Shown one piece after another: positions 36,063-44,329 of a stretch of DNA of 64,000 nt. This stretch comes from Streptomyces sp. NBC_00670 (GTDB lineage: Bacteria > Actinomycetota > Actinomycetes > Streptomycetales > Streptomycetaceae). A model generated the notes under the pieces. That model searched no databases and was not told where the DNA came from. It saw nothing but the letters and a program-made list of their open reading frames with translations. How positions within the stretch are numbered: position 1 is the stretch's first letter; the number at the start of each line of letters is the position of its first letter. Position numbers and translations under genes: made by a program. The stretch covers positions 3,299,501 to 3,363,500 of the forward strand of contig NZ_CP109017.1 in the NCBI RefSeq assembly GCF_036226765.1, given 5' to 3'.

Positions 36063-37208
36063 TCACGCCGGCGCGATGCTCCAGGAGGCGCGCGACTCGA
36101 CGTACAACAGGCCGGGCTTGCGCGGGGCGGTGGCCGTCGCGTCGAAGGAGCCCTCGCCTTCGAGCAGCGTCGCGCCCGGCGTGAGGTCCGCGCGCAGTGC
36201 GCGGAGCGAGAAGTGCCCGCCCCCGTCCTGGGTGACGCGCAACGGCATCCGCCCGCCCGGGTGCCGCAGGACGTAGCCGCCGCTGGACCGCACACCCGCC
36301 CCCAGCGCGGGCACGTCCCTCAGGGGGTGCAGCCAGGCCCGCCACCCGCCCTTGGTGTGCACGCGCAGCCGGATCCGGTCCTGCCCGTCGGCCGGCAGCG
36401 GCACGACGGCCCGCGTCAGCACGGACCCGTGCGTGAGCAGCGGCCTGCGGCCCGCACCGGGCGGCCCGTCCAGCTCGACCCAGGAACCCTCGGCCCGGTC
36501 CAGCCGAACGACCAGCAGCGCGGGCGCACGCCGGGCGGCGCGCAGAAGTTGGATCCCGGTGGCCCCACGACTCTCCCACCGTTGCCGCGCCCCGGTACGC
36601 GGAGGCCAGGCGGCATAGGCGTCGACCGCCTCGGAGACGACCGGCGCAACCGCGCTCTTCCCGCTCCCCCGACCGGATCCGACACCCACTTCAGGCGCCC
36701 CAGCCCCCGGCCGCCGCCTCCTGACCCCCCTCTCCCGCGACCCGGTGTCGATCGGCGCGAGTCCTTCCGACAGCCGTACGGCATCGGCCGCGCACACGGC
36801 GATGGTCCGGACGGCCCCCTCGGGCGGCGCCCAGTCGACCTCCTCGGTGGAGGTCCCGTGACGGGGGTCGAAGAAGCACAACGGCCGACGCTCGGGCCGC
36901 GGCCGCCCTTCGCGCACGGCATCCACGCAGGCCAGCGCATGCCGCCCCGCGTCGAGGGCGCGCAGCACATCGGCGGCGTCCCGCAGGTTCCGGTCCCCGA
37001 CGAAGTCCCGCTTGGCCCGCTCGTAGGCGTCCAGTGCGAGCTGGTAGTCGGCGAGCACCTGCTCCCCCTGTTCCGGCCCCGGCACGAAGGAATGCCGGGC
37101 GAGCGCCTCCCCGAACGCGGTGATCTCCGCATCGACGCGAGCCAGCTCAGCGCCGCGCCTGCGCCCCCGGAAGAGCCCGCCGAACGCCCCCACCATGCCG
37201 TCGACCAT
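36063..37208 (-). CDS. hypothetical protein, actinobacterial
   Basis: A 381-residue protein I cannot assign. Residues 1-20 contain a hydrophobic patch and basic cluster (MVDGMVGAFGGLFRGRRRG), followed by a helical region (ELARVDAEITAFGEALARHSFVPGPEQGEQVLADYQLALDAYERAKRDF) and a Cys-containing motif region (RRPLCFFDPRHGTSTEEVDWAPPEGAVRTIAVCAADAVRL) typical of the TPM-adjacent Streptomyces family of unknown function. The C-terminal half (220-381) is beta-rich and may be a lectin-like sandwich (LLVVRLDRAEGSWVELDG, GRMPLRVTQDGGGHFSLRALRADL). Start ATG 37208; GTG 37226 is also possible. Confidence 0.75.
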   Translation of the reverse strand: MVDGMVGAFGGLFRGRRRGAELARVDAEITAFGEALARHSFVPGPEQGEQVLADYQLALDAYERAKRDFVGDRNLRDAADVLRALDAGRHALACVDAVREGRPRPERRPLCFFDPRHGTSTEEVDWAPPEGAVRTIAVCAADAVRLSEGLAPIDTGSRERGVRRRRPGAGAPEVGVGSGRGSGKSAVAPVVSEAVDAYAAWPPRTGARQRWESRGATGIQLLRAARRAPALLVVRLDRAEGSWVELDGPPGAGRRPLLTHGSVLTRAVVPLPADGQDRIRLRVHTKGGWRAWLHPLRDVPALGAGVRSSGGYVLRHPGGRMPLRVTQDGGGHFSLRALRADLTPGATLLEGEGSFDATATAPRKPGLLYVESRASWSIAPA

Positions 37209-37238
37209 GGCCCCGATCGTAACCACGACGGCGGAAAC

Positions 37239-37523
37239 TCACCCCTCCCCTTCCCGCTCCCCGTCCCCGCGCCCCCGCCCCGCCGCACGGCTGCGGAACC
37301 GCTCCAGCACGGCCCCGCCCGCGAGCACGAGCCCGATGCAGACGACCTTGCCGGCCCCGTAACCGGCACCCGGATTGTCCGAGATCCCGGACGGCCCGAC
37401 GTACAACCACACCAACGCCCCGACCCCGGCAACGACGAGCAGCACGGCCCCCACCGGCCCGACCCCCCACCACCAGGGCGCCTGATGATGCGGCCCGTCG
37501 TCCCGCCCGCGCTCGTCGTCCAC
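37239..37523 (-). CDS. small membrane protein
   Basis: A 94-residue protein with two hydrophobic helices (WWWGVGPVGAVLLVVAGVGALVWLYV and VVCIGLVLAGGAVLERF), a charged N-terminus and a basic/acidic tail. GTG 37523 has GGGAGG 8 bases upstream. It precedes the hypothetical gene at 36063-37208 on the same strand by about 30 bases, so the pair may be co-transcribed. Function unknown. Confidence 0.75.
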   Translation of the reverse strand: MDDERGRDDGPHHQAPWWWGVGPVGAVLLVVAGVGALVWLYVGPSGISDNPGAGYGAGKVVCIGLVLAGGAVLERFRSRAAGRGRGDGEREGEG

Positions 37524-37609
37524 CCTGACCGCCTCCCTCACCCGATGGATCAAGGAAGACGCCCGCCGCGTTCCCCCTGGTTCCGGGCGGGTGCGGGAAC
37601 CGGTGCGGC

Positions 37610-38305
37610 TCACCCCCGCCCGTCCACCGCCGTGCGCCAGCGGCGTACCGCGTTTGCCGAGACCGGGCCCCGCCAGCCTTCCGGGCGGGCCGCGCCGCCG
37701 ATGTGGAAGGCGTCGATGCCGGCCGTGCGCAGGGTGGGGACGTGGGTGAGGGTGAGGCCGCCGCCGGCCATGAGGCGTTGGGTGTAGCCGGGTTCGCCCT
37801 GCCGCGCGGCCTCGGCGCACAGGGTCGGCAGGCCGTCGGCGACGCCGGACGCCGAGCCCGCGCTGAGGTAGGTGTCCAGGCCCGGCAGGTCGGCGAGGAG
37901 TTTGCGCAGGCCGGCGCGGTCGGCGGCGCGGTCGATCGCGCGGTGGAACGTCCAGCGGCAGTCGGCCAGTTCGCTCACCAGCAGTTCGAGGACGGCCAGG
38001 TCGGGACCGCCGGCCCCGTCGAGGAAGCCGAGGACGAACTCGTCCGCGCCCGCCTCCCGCAGCGACCGCGCGGCGGCCACGAGCGGCGCCGGGTCCCCGG
38101 CCGCGAAGCCGTCCGCGAGGCGCAGCATCACGCGCAGCGGGAGATCGACGGCGGCGCGGATGCCGGCGAAGGTCGCGACCGGCGGGGTCAGCCCGTCGGC
38201 GGCCATGTCGGCGACCAGTTCGAGGCGGTCCGCGCCTCCGGCCTGGGCGGCGACCGCGTCCTCGGCGTCGAGCGCGATCACCTCCAGGACTGCACGCTTG
38301 CTCAT
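37610..38305 (-). CDS. cutC: copper homeostasis protein CutC-like
   Basis: A 231-residue TIM-barrel protein of the CutC family. Conserved stretches are LEVIALDAEDAVAAQAGGADRLELVADMAADGLTP, LPLRVMLR, EFVLGFLDG, WTFHRAIDRAAD, LSAGSASGVADGLPTL and MAGGGLTLTHVPTL. CutC was named for copper tolerance in E. coli, but its biochemical role remains unsettled. Length is near the family norm (about 240-250). ATG 38305 has GAGG upstream. Upstream (38386-38401) is a sequence resembling a DasR site. It is divergent from an ECF sigma factor. Confidence 0.9.
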   Translation of the reverse strand: MSKRAVLEVIALDAEDAVAAQAGGADRLELVADMAADGLTPPVATFAGIRAAVDLPLRVMLRLADGFAAGDPAPLVAAARSLREAGADEFVLGFLDGAGGPDLAVLELLVSELADCRWTFHRAIDRAADRAGLRKLLADLPGLDTYLSAGSASGVADGLPTLCAEAARQGEPGYTQRLMAGGGLTLTHVPTLRTAGIDAFHIGGAARPEGWRGPVSANAVRRWRTAVDGRG

Positions 38306-38385
38306 GAATCCTCGATTCCCGAGAGGGCCGACGACGACAGCGGGCCCACGTCCGCCTACGCCAAGATCTACCGACCCCATCCCCA

Positions 38386-38401
38386 ACAGGTCTAGTCCAA
38401 T
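38386..38401. promoter_or_regulatory. candidate DasR (dre) site in the cutC/sigma divergent region
   Basis: ACAGGTCTAGTCCAAT matches the GntR-type DasR consensus core (TGGTCTAGACCA-like) at most positions, 80 bases upstream of cutC. Unlike the nagKA sites it is single and imperfect, so it is a candidate only. Confidence 0.45.
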
Positions 38402-38528
38402 TACAGCCTATAGTCCTGCCGGCGTCCCCCGCGCCCTCACCCTCCCCCCGCTGTGGCACAGGTCACGGGAACCCCGCCCGGGATGCGGAGAGGCCAGGGT
38501 GTGAGGTGCCACCGGATGCGAGACCTAC

Positions 38529-39194
38529 GTGAACCACGACATGAATGACCCCTTGCGGGCGCGCCTGCGCGCGGGCGACCGGGAGGCCTACGCCGAGCTC
38601 TACGAGGAGTACGCGCGCGCCGTCCATCTCCACGCCCACCGGCTGACCGGCGACTGGTCGCTCGCGGAGGAGGTGATGGCGGACACCTTCCTCGACGCCT
38701 GGCGCCACCGCGAGCGGCTGGAGCCCGACGGCGGCACCGTCCTGCCCTGGCTGCTCGGCATGGCCACCAACAAGGCCCGCAACGCCCGCCGCGGCACCGG
38801 CCGCCGGCTCGCCTTCCTCGCCCGCCGCCCGGCCCCGGAACCCGTGCCGGACTTCGCCGACGAGACCGCCGGACGGCTCGACGACGCCCGTACCCTCGCC
38901 GCCGTGCGCCAGGTGTACGGGAGGCTGCGGCGCGCGGAGCGGGAGGTGCTGGCCCTGTGCGTGTGGTCCGGCCTGGACTACGCCGAGGCCGCGCAGGCGC
39001 TGGGGGTGCCCGTCGGCACCGTACGGTCCCGGCTCTCCCGCGCCCGCGCCCGGCTGCGCCGCCTCGTCGACGAACAGCTGGCCGAGGAAACGGAAGGGCG
39101 GGCGGAACCCTCCCCCGGCCGCGGAGAGGTACGGCGTGGGGACGCGTTCGCGGCCCTGACACTCACGGACTTCCAGGAGGGCACATCCCGATGA
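38529..39194 (+). CDS. ECF-type RNA polymerase sigma factor
   Basis: A 221-residue sigma factor with region 2 at about 22-90 (AYAELYEEYARAVHLHAHRLTGDWSLAEEVMADTFLDAWRHR) and region 4 at about 125-180 (REVLALCVWSGLDYAEAAQALGVPVGTVRSRLSRARARLRRLVDE). The last 35 residues are a polar extension. GTG 38529 is used; ATG 38541 is a possible alternative. The stop overlaps the start of a CU044_5270 gene (ATGA, 39191-39194), an arrangement in which the partner is a membrane protein, possibly an atypical anti-sigma factor. The signal it answers is unknown. Confidence 0.93.
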   Translation: MNHDMNDPLRARLRAGDREAYAELYEEYARAVHLHAHRLTGDWSLAEEVMADTFLDAWRHRERLEPDGGTVLPWLLGMATNKARNARRGTGRRLAFLARRPAPEPVPDFADETAGRLDDARTLAAVRQVYGRLRRAEREVLALCVWSGLDYAEAAQALGVPVGTVRSRLSRARARLRRLVDEQLAEETEGRAEPSPGRGEVRRGDAFAALTLTDFQEGTSR

Positions 39195-40315
39195 ACCCCT
39201 CAGGCCACCGGCCCGGGCGGGCCGACGGTGACGACACGGCGCACGCGTCCCGCGATCCGCGCGAGACCCGCGAGATGCGTGAAGTGCAGGAAATGCGCGC
39301 CGAACTGGCCCGGCTGTTGCCGGCCCCACCCGAGCGGGAGCTGCCTCCTGACCGTCACCTCCACCACAAGGAACGGTTGATGCGACTCATCGACGACGAG
39401 CAGGCCACGCACACCGAAGGCGCCACGAAGACCCCCGCGCCCGGCCGCCCACGCCTCGCCCGCCCCGCCCTCTGGCTCCCCGCCGCCGCCCTCGCGCTGG
39501 CCGGCGCGCTGACGGTCACCCTCGTCACCCACGACGCCCCCACCACCCGTACCGACACCGCCACCTCCCCGCACACCCCCGCCGGCAGCGCCACCGTCCT
39601 CCTCGACCGCATCGCCGCCGTCGCCGCCGACACCGACGCCGTCCCGGTCCGCGACGACCAGTTCACCTACGTCAAGAGCCTGACCGCCGGGGCCGAGGGC
39701 CAGGCGGACGGCTCCTTCACCCCCGGCAAGCTGCACACACGCGAGATGTGGCGCTCGCAGCGCTCCGGCCCCGTGAAGCAGGTCGGCCTCATCCACGAGG
39801 ACGGCGGCTACGCACCGCTGCGCGAGCTGCTGCCCGCCGGCTCCCCCGGCCTCTCCCCCGGCATCGACCGGCCCACGTACACCTGGCTGGCCTCCCTGCC
39901 CACCGACCCGGCGGCCCTGCTGAAGAAGCTGTACCGGCTGGTCCCGGCGAGGGACGGCCAGGAGCGGGACCAGACCGTGTTCGACCGGATCGGCGAGCTG
40001 CTGCACGAGACGGTGATGCCGCCCGAGAACGCCGCCGCGCTCTACCAGGCCGCCGCCCGCATCCCGGGCGTGACGCGGCTGGACGACGCCGTCGATCCGG
40101 CCGGGCGGCACGGCGTCGCCATCGTCCGCGTCGACGAACGCGCCTCGACGGCCACGCAGTGGATCTTCGACCGGAAGACGCTGGCGTACCTCGGCGAGCG
40201 CGCCTACCTCACCGCGGACGTCACGGCGGGCAGGAAGGGGACGGTGATGGAGGAGACCGCGGTGCTGCGACGGGCGGTCGTGGACGCCTACCGGGAGCGT
40301 CCCAGCGGCTCCTGA
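39191..40315 (+). CDS. CU044_5270 family membrane protein, sigma-factor partner
   Basis: A 374-residue single-pass membrane protein. A cytoplasmic N-terminal part of about 95 residues (REMREVQEMRAELARLLPAPPERELPPDRHLHHKERLMRLIDD) precedes one membrane helix (LWLPAAALALAGALTVTLVT, about 95-115) and an extracytoplasmic domain characteristic of the CU044_5270 family (VRDDQFTYVKSL, WRSQRSG, TYTWLASLPTDPAALLKKLYRLV, RIPGVTRLDDAVDPAGRHGVAIV). The family is regularly encoded with ECF sigma factors. AGGAGGG precedes the ATG, which overlaps the sigma stop. Acting as an anti-sigma or stress sensor is an inference. Confidence 0.9.
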   Translation: MNPSGHRPGRADGDDTAHASRDPRETREMREVQEMRAELARLLPAPPERELPPDRHLHHKERLMRLIDDEQATHTEGATKTPAPGRPRLARPALWLPAAALALAGALTVTLVTHDAPTTRTDTATSPHTPAGSATVLLDRIAAVAADTDAVPVRDDQFTYVKSLTAGAEGQADGSFTPGKLHTREMWRSQRSGPVKQVGLIHEDGGYAPLRELLPAGSPGLSPGIDRPTYTWLASLPTDPAALLKKLYRLVPARDGQERDQTVFDRIGELLHETVMPPENAAALYQAAARIPGVTRLDDAVDPAGRHGVAIVRVDERASTATQWIFDRKTLAYLGERAYLTADVTAGRKGTVMEETAVLRRAVVDAYRERPSGS

Positions 40316-40336
40316 GCCGTCATACCCGCCCATAAC

Positions 40337-40372
40337 GGCCCCAACGGACGCCCTGAGCAGCCCGTTGGGGCC
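40337..40372 (+). terminator. hairpin terminator after the sigma operon
   Basis: GGCCCCAACGG (40337-40347) pairs perfectly with CCGTTGGGGCC (40362-40372), an 11-bp stem with a 14-base loop, starting 22 bases beyond the stop codon of the CU044_5270 gene. Confidence 0.88.
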
Positions 40373-40538
40373 TCGGCCGAGCGACGCCCGCCCCGCTGTC
40401 CCCCGCGCGAGCTACAGACAGGTGTCCACCGCACGGTGACGATTCCCCGACAGCGAATCCGTAGCGTTCTGATCACCGCGGAACGCCGGGCCGCGGACCG
40501 GAAAAGGAACCGGAAGCGGAACCGGCAAGGGAGTCGTC

Positions 40539-41381
40539 ATGAAGGCCTGGAAGATAGTCCTGCAGATAGTCGTCGTGTTCGTGGTCTACGCGATCAGCGG
40601 CGGCGCCGTCAGCGCGGTGAAGGACAATCCCTGGCTGTGCCTCCTGGTCGGCGCCCTCACCGTGGCCGCCATGACGTTCACCTACCGCTGGATCGTGGGC
40701 CGCACCGAGAACCGCCGGGTCACCGAGCTGGAGGCGCAGGGCGCGCCGAGCGCCACGCTCCGGGGCATCGTCATCGGCGCGATCATGTTCGGCTGCGTCA
40801 TCAGCAACATCTGGCTCCTCGGTGACTACAAGGTCCACGGCATCGACTCGGTGTCGGGAGCCATCGGGCTGATCGGCTTCATGGCCGGCGCCGCCGCGAC
40901 GGAGGAACTCGTCTTCCGCGGCCTGCTGTTCCGGCTGGTGGAGCGCGGCCTGGGCACGTACATCTCGCTGGTCCTGTCCGCCCTGGTCTTCGGCGCGATG
41001 CACCTCCTCAACGACGACGCCACGATCGTCGGCGCCCTCGCCATCGCCATCGAGGCCGGCGCCATGCTCGGTGCCGCGTACATCGCCACCCGCAACCTGT
41101 GGCTGCCGATGGGCGTGCACTTCGCCTGGAACTTCGCCGAGTCCGGCATCTTCTCCACCCAGGTCTCGGGCAACGGCGACACCCACGGTCTGCTGAAGGC
41201 CACCCTCACGGGCAACGACCTCCTCACCGGCGGCAAGTTCGGCCCCGAGGCCAGCGTCTACTCGGTGGTGTTCGGCGCGCTGCTGACGATCGGCTTCCTG
41301 GTGGTGGCCCACCGCCGCGGCAACATCGTCCCCCGGCGTCGCACCGAGCGCGTCAACGCCCTGGCTACACTCGCCCGGTGA
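40539..41381 (+). CDS. CPBP-family intramembrane metalloprotease
   Basis: A 280-residue polytopic protein of the CPBP/Abi (Rce1-like) family. The catalytic EE-x-x-x-R motif is EELVFRG (around 127-133), followed by the conserved His in SALVFGAMHLLN and HFAWN in the final helices. About seven helices are seen. The family cleaves CAAX-like or other membrane substrates, but none is known here. ATG 40539 has AAGGGAG upstream. Its stop overlaps the histidine kinase start by one base (TGATG), so it belongs to a three-gene operon with a two-component system. Confidence 0.93.
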   Translation: MKAWKIVLQIVVVFVVYAISGGAVSAVKDNPWLCLLVGALTVAAMTFTYRWIVGRTENRRVTELEAQGAPSATLRGIVIGAIMFGCVISNIWLLGDYKVHGIDSVSGAIGLIGFMAGAAATEELVFRGLLFRLVERGLGTYISLVLSALVFGAMHLLNDDATIVGALAIAIEAGAMLGAAYIATRNLWLPMGVHFAWNFAESGIFSTQVSGNGDTHGLLKATLTGNDLLTGGKFGPEASVYSVVFGALLTIGFLVVAHRRGNIVPRRRTERVNALATLAR

Positions 41382-42616
41382 TGACGCGACAGCCCGCCGA
41401 CGCGATGCGGCGCAGACTCGGCGAGGCGGGACACCGCCTCGCCGAGTCGTGGCATCGCCTGGACGTCACTCTCCGCGACCTGCCGCTCGCGCTGTTCCTC
41501 TTCGCCGGCTCGTTCATCCCGGCGCTGAGCAGCAACGGCACCGTCCTCGGAGGCGTACCGGACCGCTCCCACGACGCACTGGCCGTCGTGGTGATCGTCC
41601 TGGAGTCCCTTCCGCTCGCGGTCCGCAGGCGCTGGCCGGCCCTCACACTGGCCCTGGTGAGCTGCGGGTTCGCCACCGATCAGCTGCGCGGCTACCACAC
41701 CTTCGCGGGCACCGCGATGGCCATCGCCCTGCTGAGCACCGGCTCGCACCTCGAACGGCACCGCCGGATCTGCCTCGCCCTCCTCACCGCCGCGTACGTG
41801 CCGCTGGCGATCACGCTCTCGCAGCTCGGCTCGACCGATGCGGGCGGCACCGGCGAGTCCCCCGAGGGGTTCGTGGTGTTCTACGTGGCGCTGGGCCTCG
41901 CCTGGGGCGCCGGAGGCTGGCTGCGGACCAACCGGATCGCGGAGGCCGAGCGCCGCAAGCGGGTCGAGGTGGAGACGCGGACCGCCGAACGCACCCGGAT
42001 CGCCCGGGAACTGCACGACGTGGTGACGCACCACGTGACCGCGATGGTGGTGCAGGCGGAGGCCGCCCGCTATCTGACCGCCGCGCCGGAACGCCTTGAG
42101 CAGTCCCTGAGCGCCGTCTCCGACACCGGCCGCCGGGCCATCACCGACCTGCGGCACCTGCTGGACCTGCTCAACCCCGACCACGGCACCGGCACCGGCT
42201 CGGGCGAGCCCAAGGAGCCCAGGACACCGGCCGTCGGCCGCGTCCTCACCCTCGTGGAACAGACCCGCCGGGCGGGCCAGCCGGTGGAGTTCACCGAGGA
42301 GGGCACCCCGCCGGAGTCCACCGGCAGCGCCGATCTCGTGGCCTACCGGGTGGTGCAGGAAGCACTGACCAACGCCCTCAAGTACGCTCACGGCAGCCGG
42401 ACTTCGGTCCAGGTGCGACACGGCGAGAGGGAGATCACGGTGGAGGTCAGCACGGACGGCACCGGTTCGCGGTCCGCCAACGTCGGCGGCAGCGGACGGG
42501 GCCTGGCCGGTCTGCGCGAGCGGGTCGACGTCCTCGGCGGCGACTTCAGCGCGGGTGCCGGCACGGGCGGCGGCTTCGTCGTCCGGGCGCGGATACCGGC
42601 GCGGAGCGGCTCGTGA
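41381..42616 (+). CDS. two-component sensor histidine kinase, DesK/NarX type
   Basis: A 411-residue membrane kinase. Residues 25-180 contain about five hydrophobic helices, the sensor part with no recognisable extracellular domain. The HisKA_3 dimerisation domain holds the phospho-accepting His in RIARELHDVVTHHVTAMVVQ (about 207-226). The ATPase domain has VVQEALTNALKYAHG (N box) and GRGLAGLRERVDVLGG (G box). ATG 41381 (or GTG 41378) overlaps the upstream stop; the 3' end overlaps the response regulator by four bases. Linkage to the CPBP protease suggests an envelope-related signal. Confidence 0.93.
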   Translation: MTRQPADAMRRRLGEAGHRLAESWHRLDVTLRDLPLALFLFAGSFIPALSSNGTVLGGVPDRSHDALAVVVIVLESLPLAVRRRWPALTLALVSCGFATDQLRGYHTFAGTAMAIALLSTGSHLERHRRICLALLTAAYVPLAITLSQLGSTDAGGTGESPEGFVVFYVALGLAWGAGGWLRTNRIAEAERRKRVEVETRTAERTRIARELHDVVTHHVTAMVVQAEAARYLTAAPERLEQSLSAVSDTGRRAITDLRHLLDLLNPDHGTGTGSGEPKEPRTPAVGRVLTLVEQTRRAGQPVEFTEEGTPPESTGSADLVAYRVVQEALTNALKYAHGSRTSVQVRHGEREITVEVSTDGTGSRSANVGGSGRGLAGLRERVDVLGGDFSAGAGTGGGFVVRARIPARSGS

Positions 42617-43314
42617 GCACCCCGCCCCGGTTCCCGGGCGCCCCGGCGGCGCCCGGGGCCGCCCCGACCCGGGTCGTGGTCTGCGACGACCAGGCGCTGA
42701 TCCGGATGGGCCTGGTCACGATCATCGACGCGCAGCCCGACATGGAGGTGGCGGGCGAGTGCGGCGACGGCCAGGCCGGCGTCGAACTCGCCCAGAAGCT
42801 CAAGCCGGACGTCGTCGTCATGGACATCCGGATGCCGGTCCTCGACGGCCTGGAGGCCACCCGCCTGCTGGCCGGCGCGGGGGTCGCCCACCCCGTCAAG
42901 GTGCTCGTGGTCACCACGTTCAACCTGGACGAGTACGTGTACGAGGCGCTGCGCGCCGGGGCGAGCGGCTTCCTCCTCAAGGACGCCCCGCCGGACCGTC
43001 TGCTGCACGGCATCCGCACGGTGGCCATGGGCGCGGCGCTGCTCGACCCCGACGTCACCCGGCAGCTCGTCGGCCGCTACGCCGCCCGCATCCGCCCCAC
43101 CGAGGGCACCCCGCAGGACATTCCGCTCACCCCGCGTGAGCTGGAGGTGCTGCGCCTGATCGCGGACGGACTGTCCAACAGCGAGATCGCGGCGGCCCTC
43201 GTCATCAGCCAGGAGACGGTGAAGACGTTCGTCTCCCGCATCCTCACCAAGCTGAACCTGCGCGACCGCGTCCAGGCGGTGGTCTACGCGTTCCGGCACG
43301 GCCTGACGACCTGA
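42613..43314 (+). CDS. two-component response regulator, NarL/FixJ type
   Basis: A 233-residue regulator. Receiver domain (about 18-135) with acidic pocket VVCDDQALIRMG, phosphorylation Asp in VVVMDIRMPVLDG, and the switch Thr/Lys in VVTTFNLDE and FLLKDAPP. LuxR-type HTH at about 165-225 (LTPRELEVLRLIADGLSNSEIAAALVISQETVKTFVSRILTKLNLRDR). GTG 42613 overlaps the kinase stop (GTGA). It is convergent with murQ, ending 16 bases from it. Targets are unknown; the CPBP gene of the same operon is a likely one. Confidence 0.95.
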   Translation: MSTPPRFPGAPAAPGAAPTRVVVCDDQALIRMGLVTIIDAQPDMEVAGECGDGQAGVELAQKLKPDVVVMDIRMPVLDGLEATRLLAGAGVAHPVKVLVVTTFNLDEYVYEALRAGASGFLLKDAPPDRLLHGIRTVAMGAALLDPDVTRQLVGRYAARIRPTEGTPQDIPLTPRELEVLRLIADGLSNSEIAAALVISQETVKTFVSRILTKLNLRDRVQAVVYAFRHGLTT

Positions 43315-43330
43315 TCCCCGCTTCGGAGGT

Positions 43331-44287
43331 TCAGCGGTGCGCCGGGTCCGTCGCCGCCTTGAGCGAGGCCCGCAGATGGCCGCCGTTCTCGCGCAGCAGG
43401 TGCGCGGCCGTCGCCGCGTTGACGTCGGCCAGCAGCATCAGGATCGCGGGCTTCACCTCGCCGTCCGTCGCCGTCAGGGCGACCTCGATCTGCCAGTCCG
43501 GGGCGTCCGTGGCCAGGGAGACGATGCGGTGGGAGCGGGCGCGGAGCTTGTCGTTGGAGGCGCGGACGTCGACCATCAGGTTCCCGTACGTCTTGCCGAG
43601 CCGGATCATCGTGATCGTCGACAGCATGTTCAGGACGAGCTTCTGTGCCGTGCCCGCCTTCAGGCGCGTGGAACCGGTGAGGAGTTCGGGGCCGACGACG
43701 ACCTCGATGCCGTGGTCCGCGGCGGCGGCCAGCGCGCTGCCCGCGTTGCAGGCCAGGCCGATCGTCAACGCCCCGCACGCACGGGCGTGTTCGACGGCGC
43801 CGATGGCGTACGGGGTGCGGCCGGAGGCGGAGACGCCGACCACCGTGTCGTCGGGGGTGAGGCCGAGCGCCCGCAGGTCGTCCTCCGCGAGCACCTTGGA
43901 GTCCTCGGCGCCCTCCACGGACGTCACCACCGCGCCGGGACCGCCCGCGATCAGGCCCACCACCCGCGTCGGCTCGGTGTTGAAGGTGGGCGGGCACTCG
44001 GAGGCGTCCAGCACCCCGAGCCGCCCGGCGGTGCCCGCGCCCGCGTAGAGGAGCCGGCCGCCCCGGGCCATGCGCTCCGCGAGGGCGTCGATCGCGGCGG
44101 CGATCTCCGGCAGCCGGGCGGCGACGGCGGCCGGGACGGTGGCGTCCTCGCCGTTCATCAGGGTGGCGATCTCCAGGGTGGAGAGCTGGTCGATACCGGC
44201 CAGCTCCGGGCGGAACGCCTCGGTCGTCAGGGTCTCCAGCTGGGCGCGCAGGTCGCGGGGGGCGTCCGGGGGCAGGGAGGGGGTCAT
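43331..44287 (-). CDS. murQ: N-acetylmuramic acid 6-phosphate etherase
   Basis: A 318-residue SIS-domain enzyme that splits the lactyl ether of MurNAc-6-phosphate to GlcNAc-6-phosphate and lactate, a step of peptidoglycan recycling. Family sequences: IDQLSTLEIATLMNGEDATVPAAV near the N-terminus, GRLLYAGAGTAGRLGVLDASECPPTFN, VVGVSASGRTPYAIGAVEHAR, GPELLTGSTRLKAGTAQKLVLNMLSTITMIRLGKTYGNLMVDVRASNDKL. ATG 44287. The upstream RpiR-type regulator lies 42 bases away on the same strand and probably shares its transcript. Its product feeds the nagA branch, encoded at the right edge of this window. Confidence 0.96.
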   Translation of the reverse strand: MTPSLPPDAPRDLRAQLETLTTEAFRPELAGIDQLSTLEIATLMNGEDATVPAAVAARLPEIAAAIDALAERMARGGRLLYAGAGTAGRLGVLDASECPPTFNTEPTRVVGLIAGGPGAVVTSVEGAEDSKVLAEDDLRALGLTPDDTVVGVSASGRTPYAIGAVEHARACGALTIGLACNAGSALAAAADHGIEVVVGPELLTGSTRLKAGTAQKLVLNMLSTITMIRLGKTYGNLMVDVRASNDKLRARSHRIVSLATDAPDWQIEVALTATDGEVKPAILMLLADVNAATAAHLLRENGGHLRASLKAATDPAHR

Positions 44288-44329
44288 GGCGGTGCGGCTC
44301 TTTCCGGTGAGTGTGCGGGAGACGGCGCT

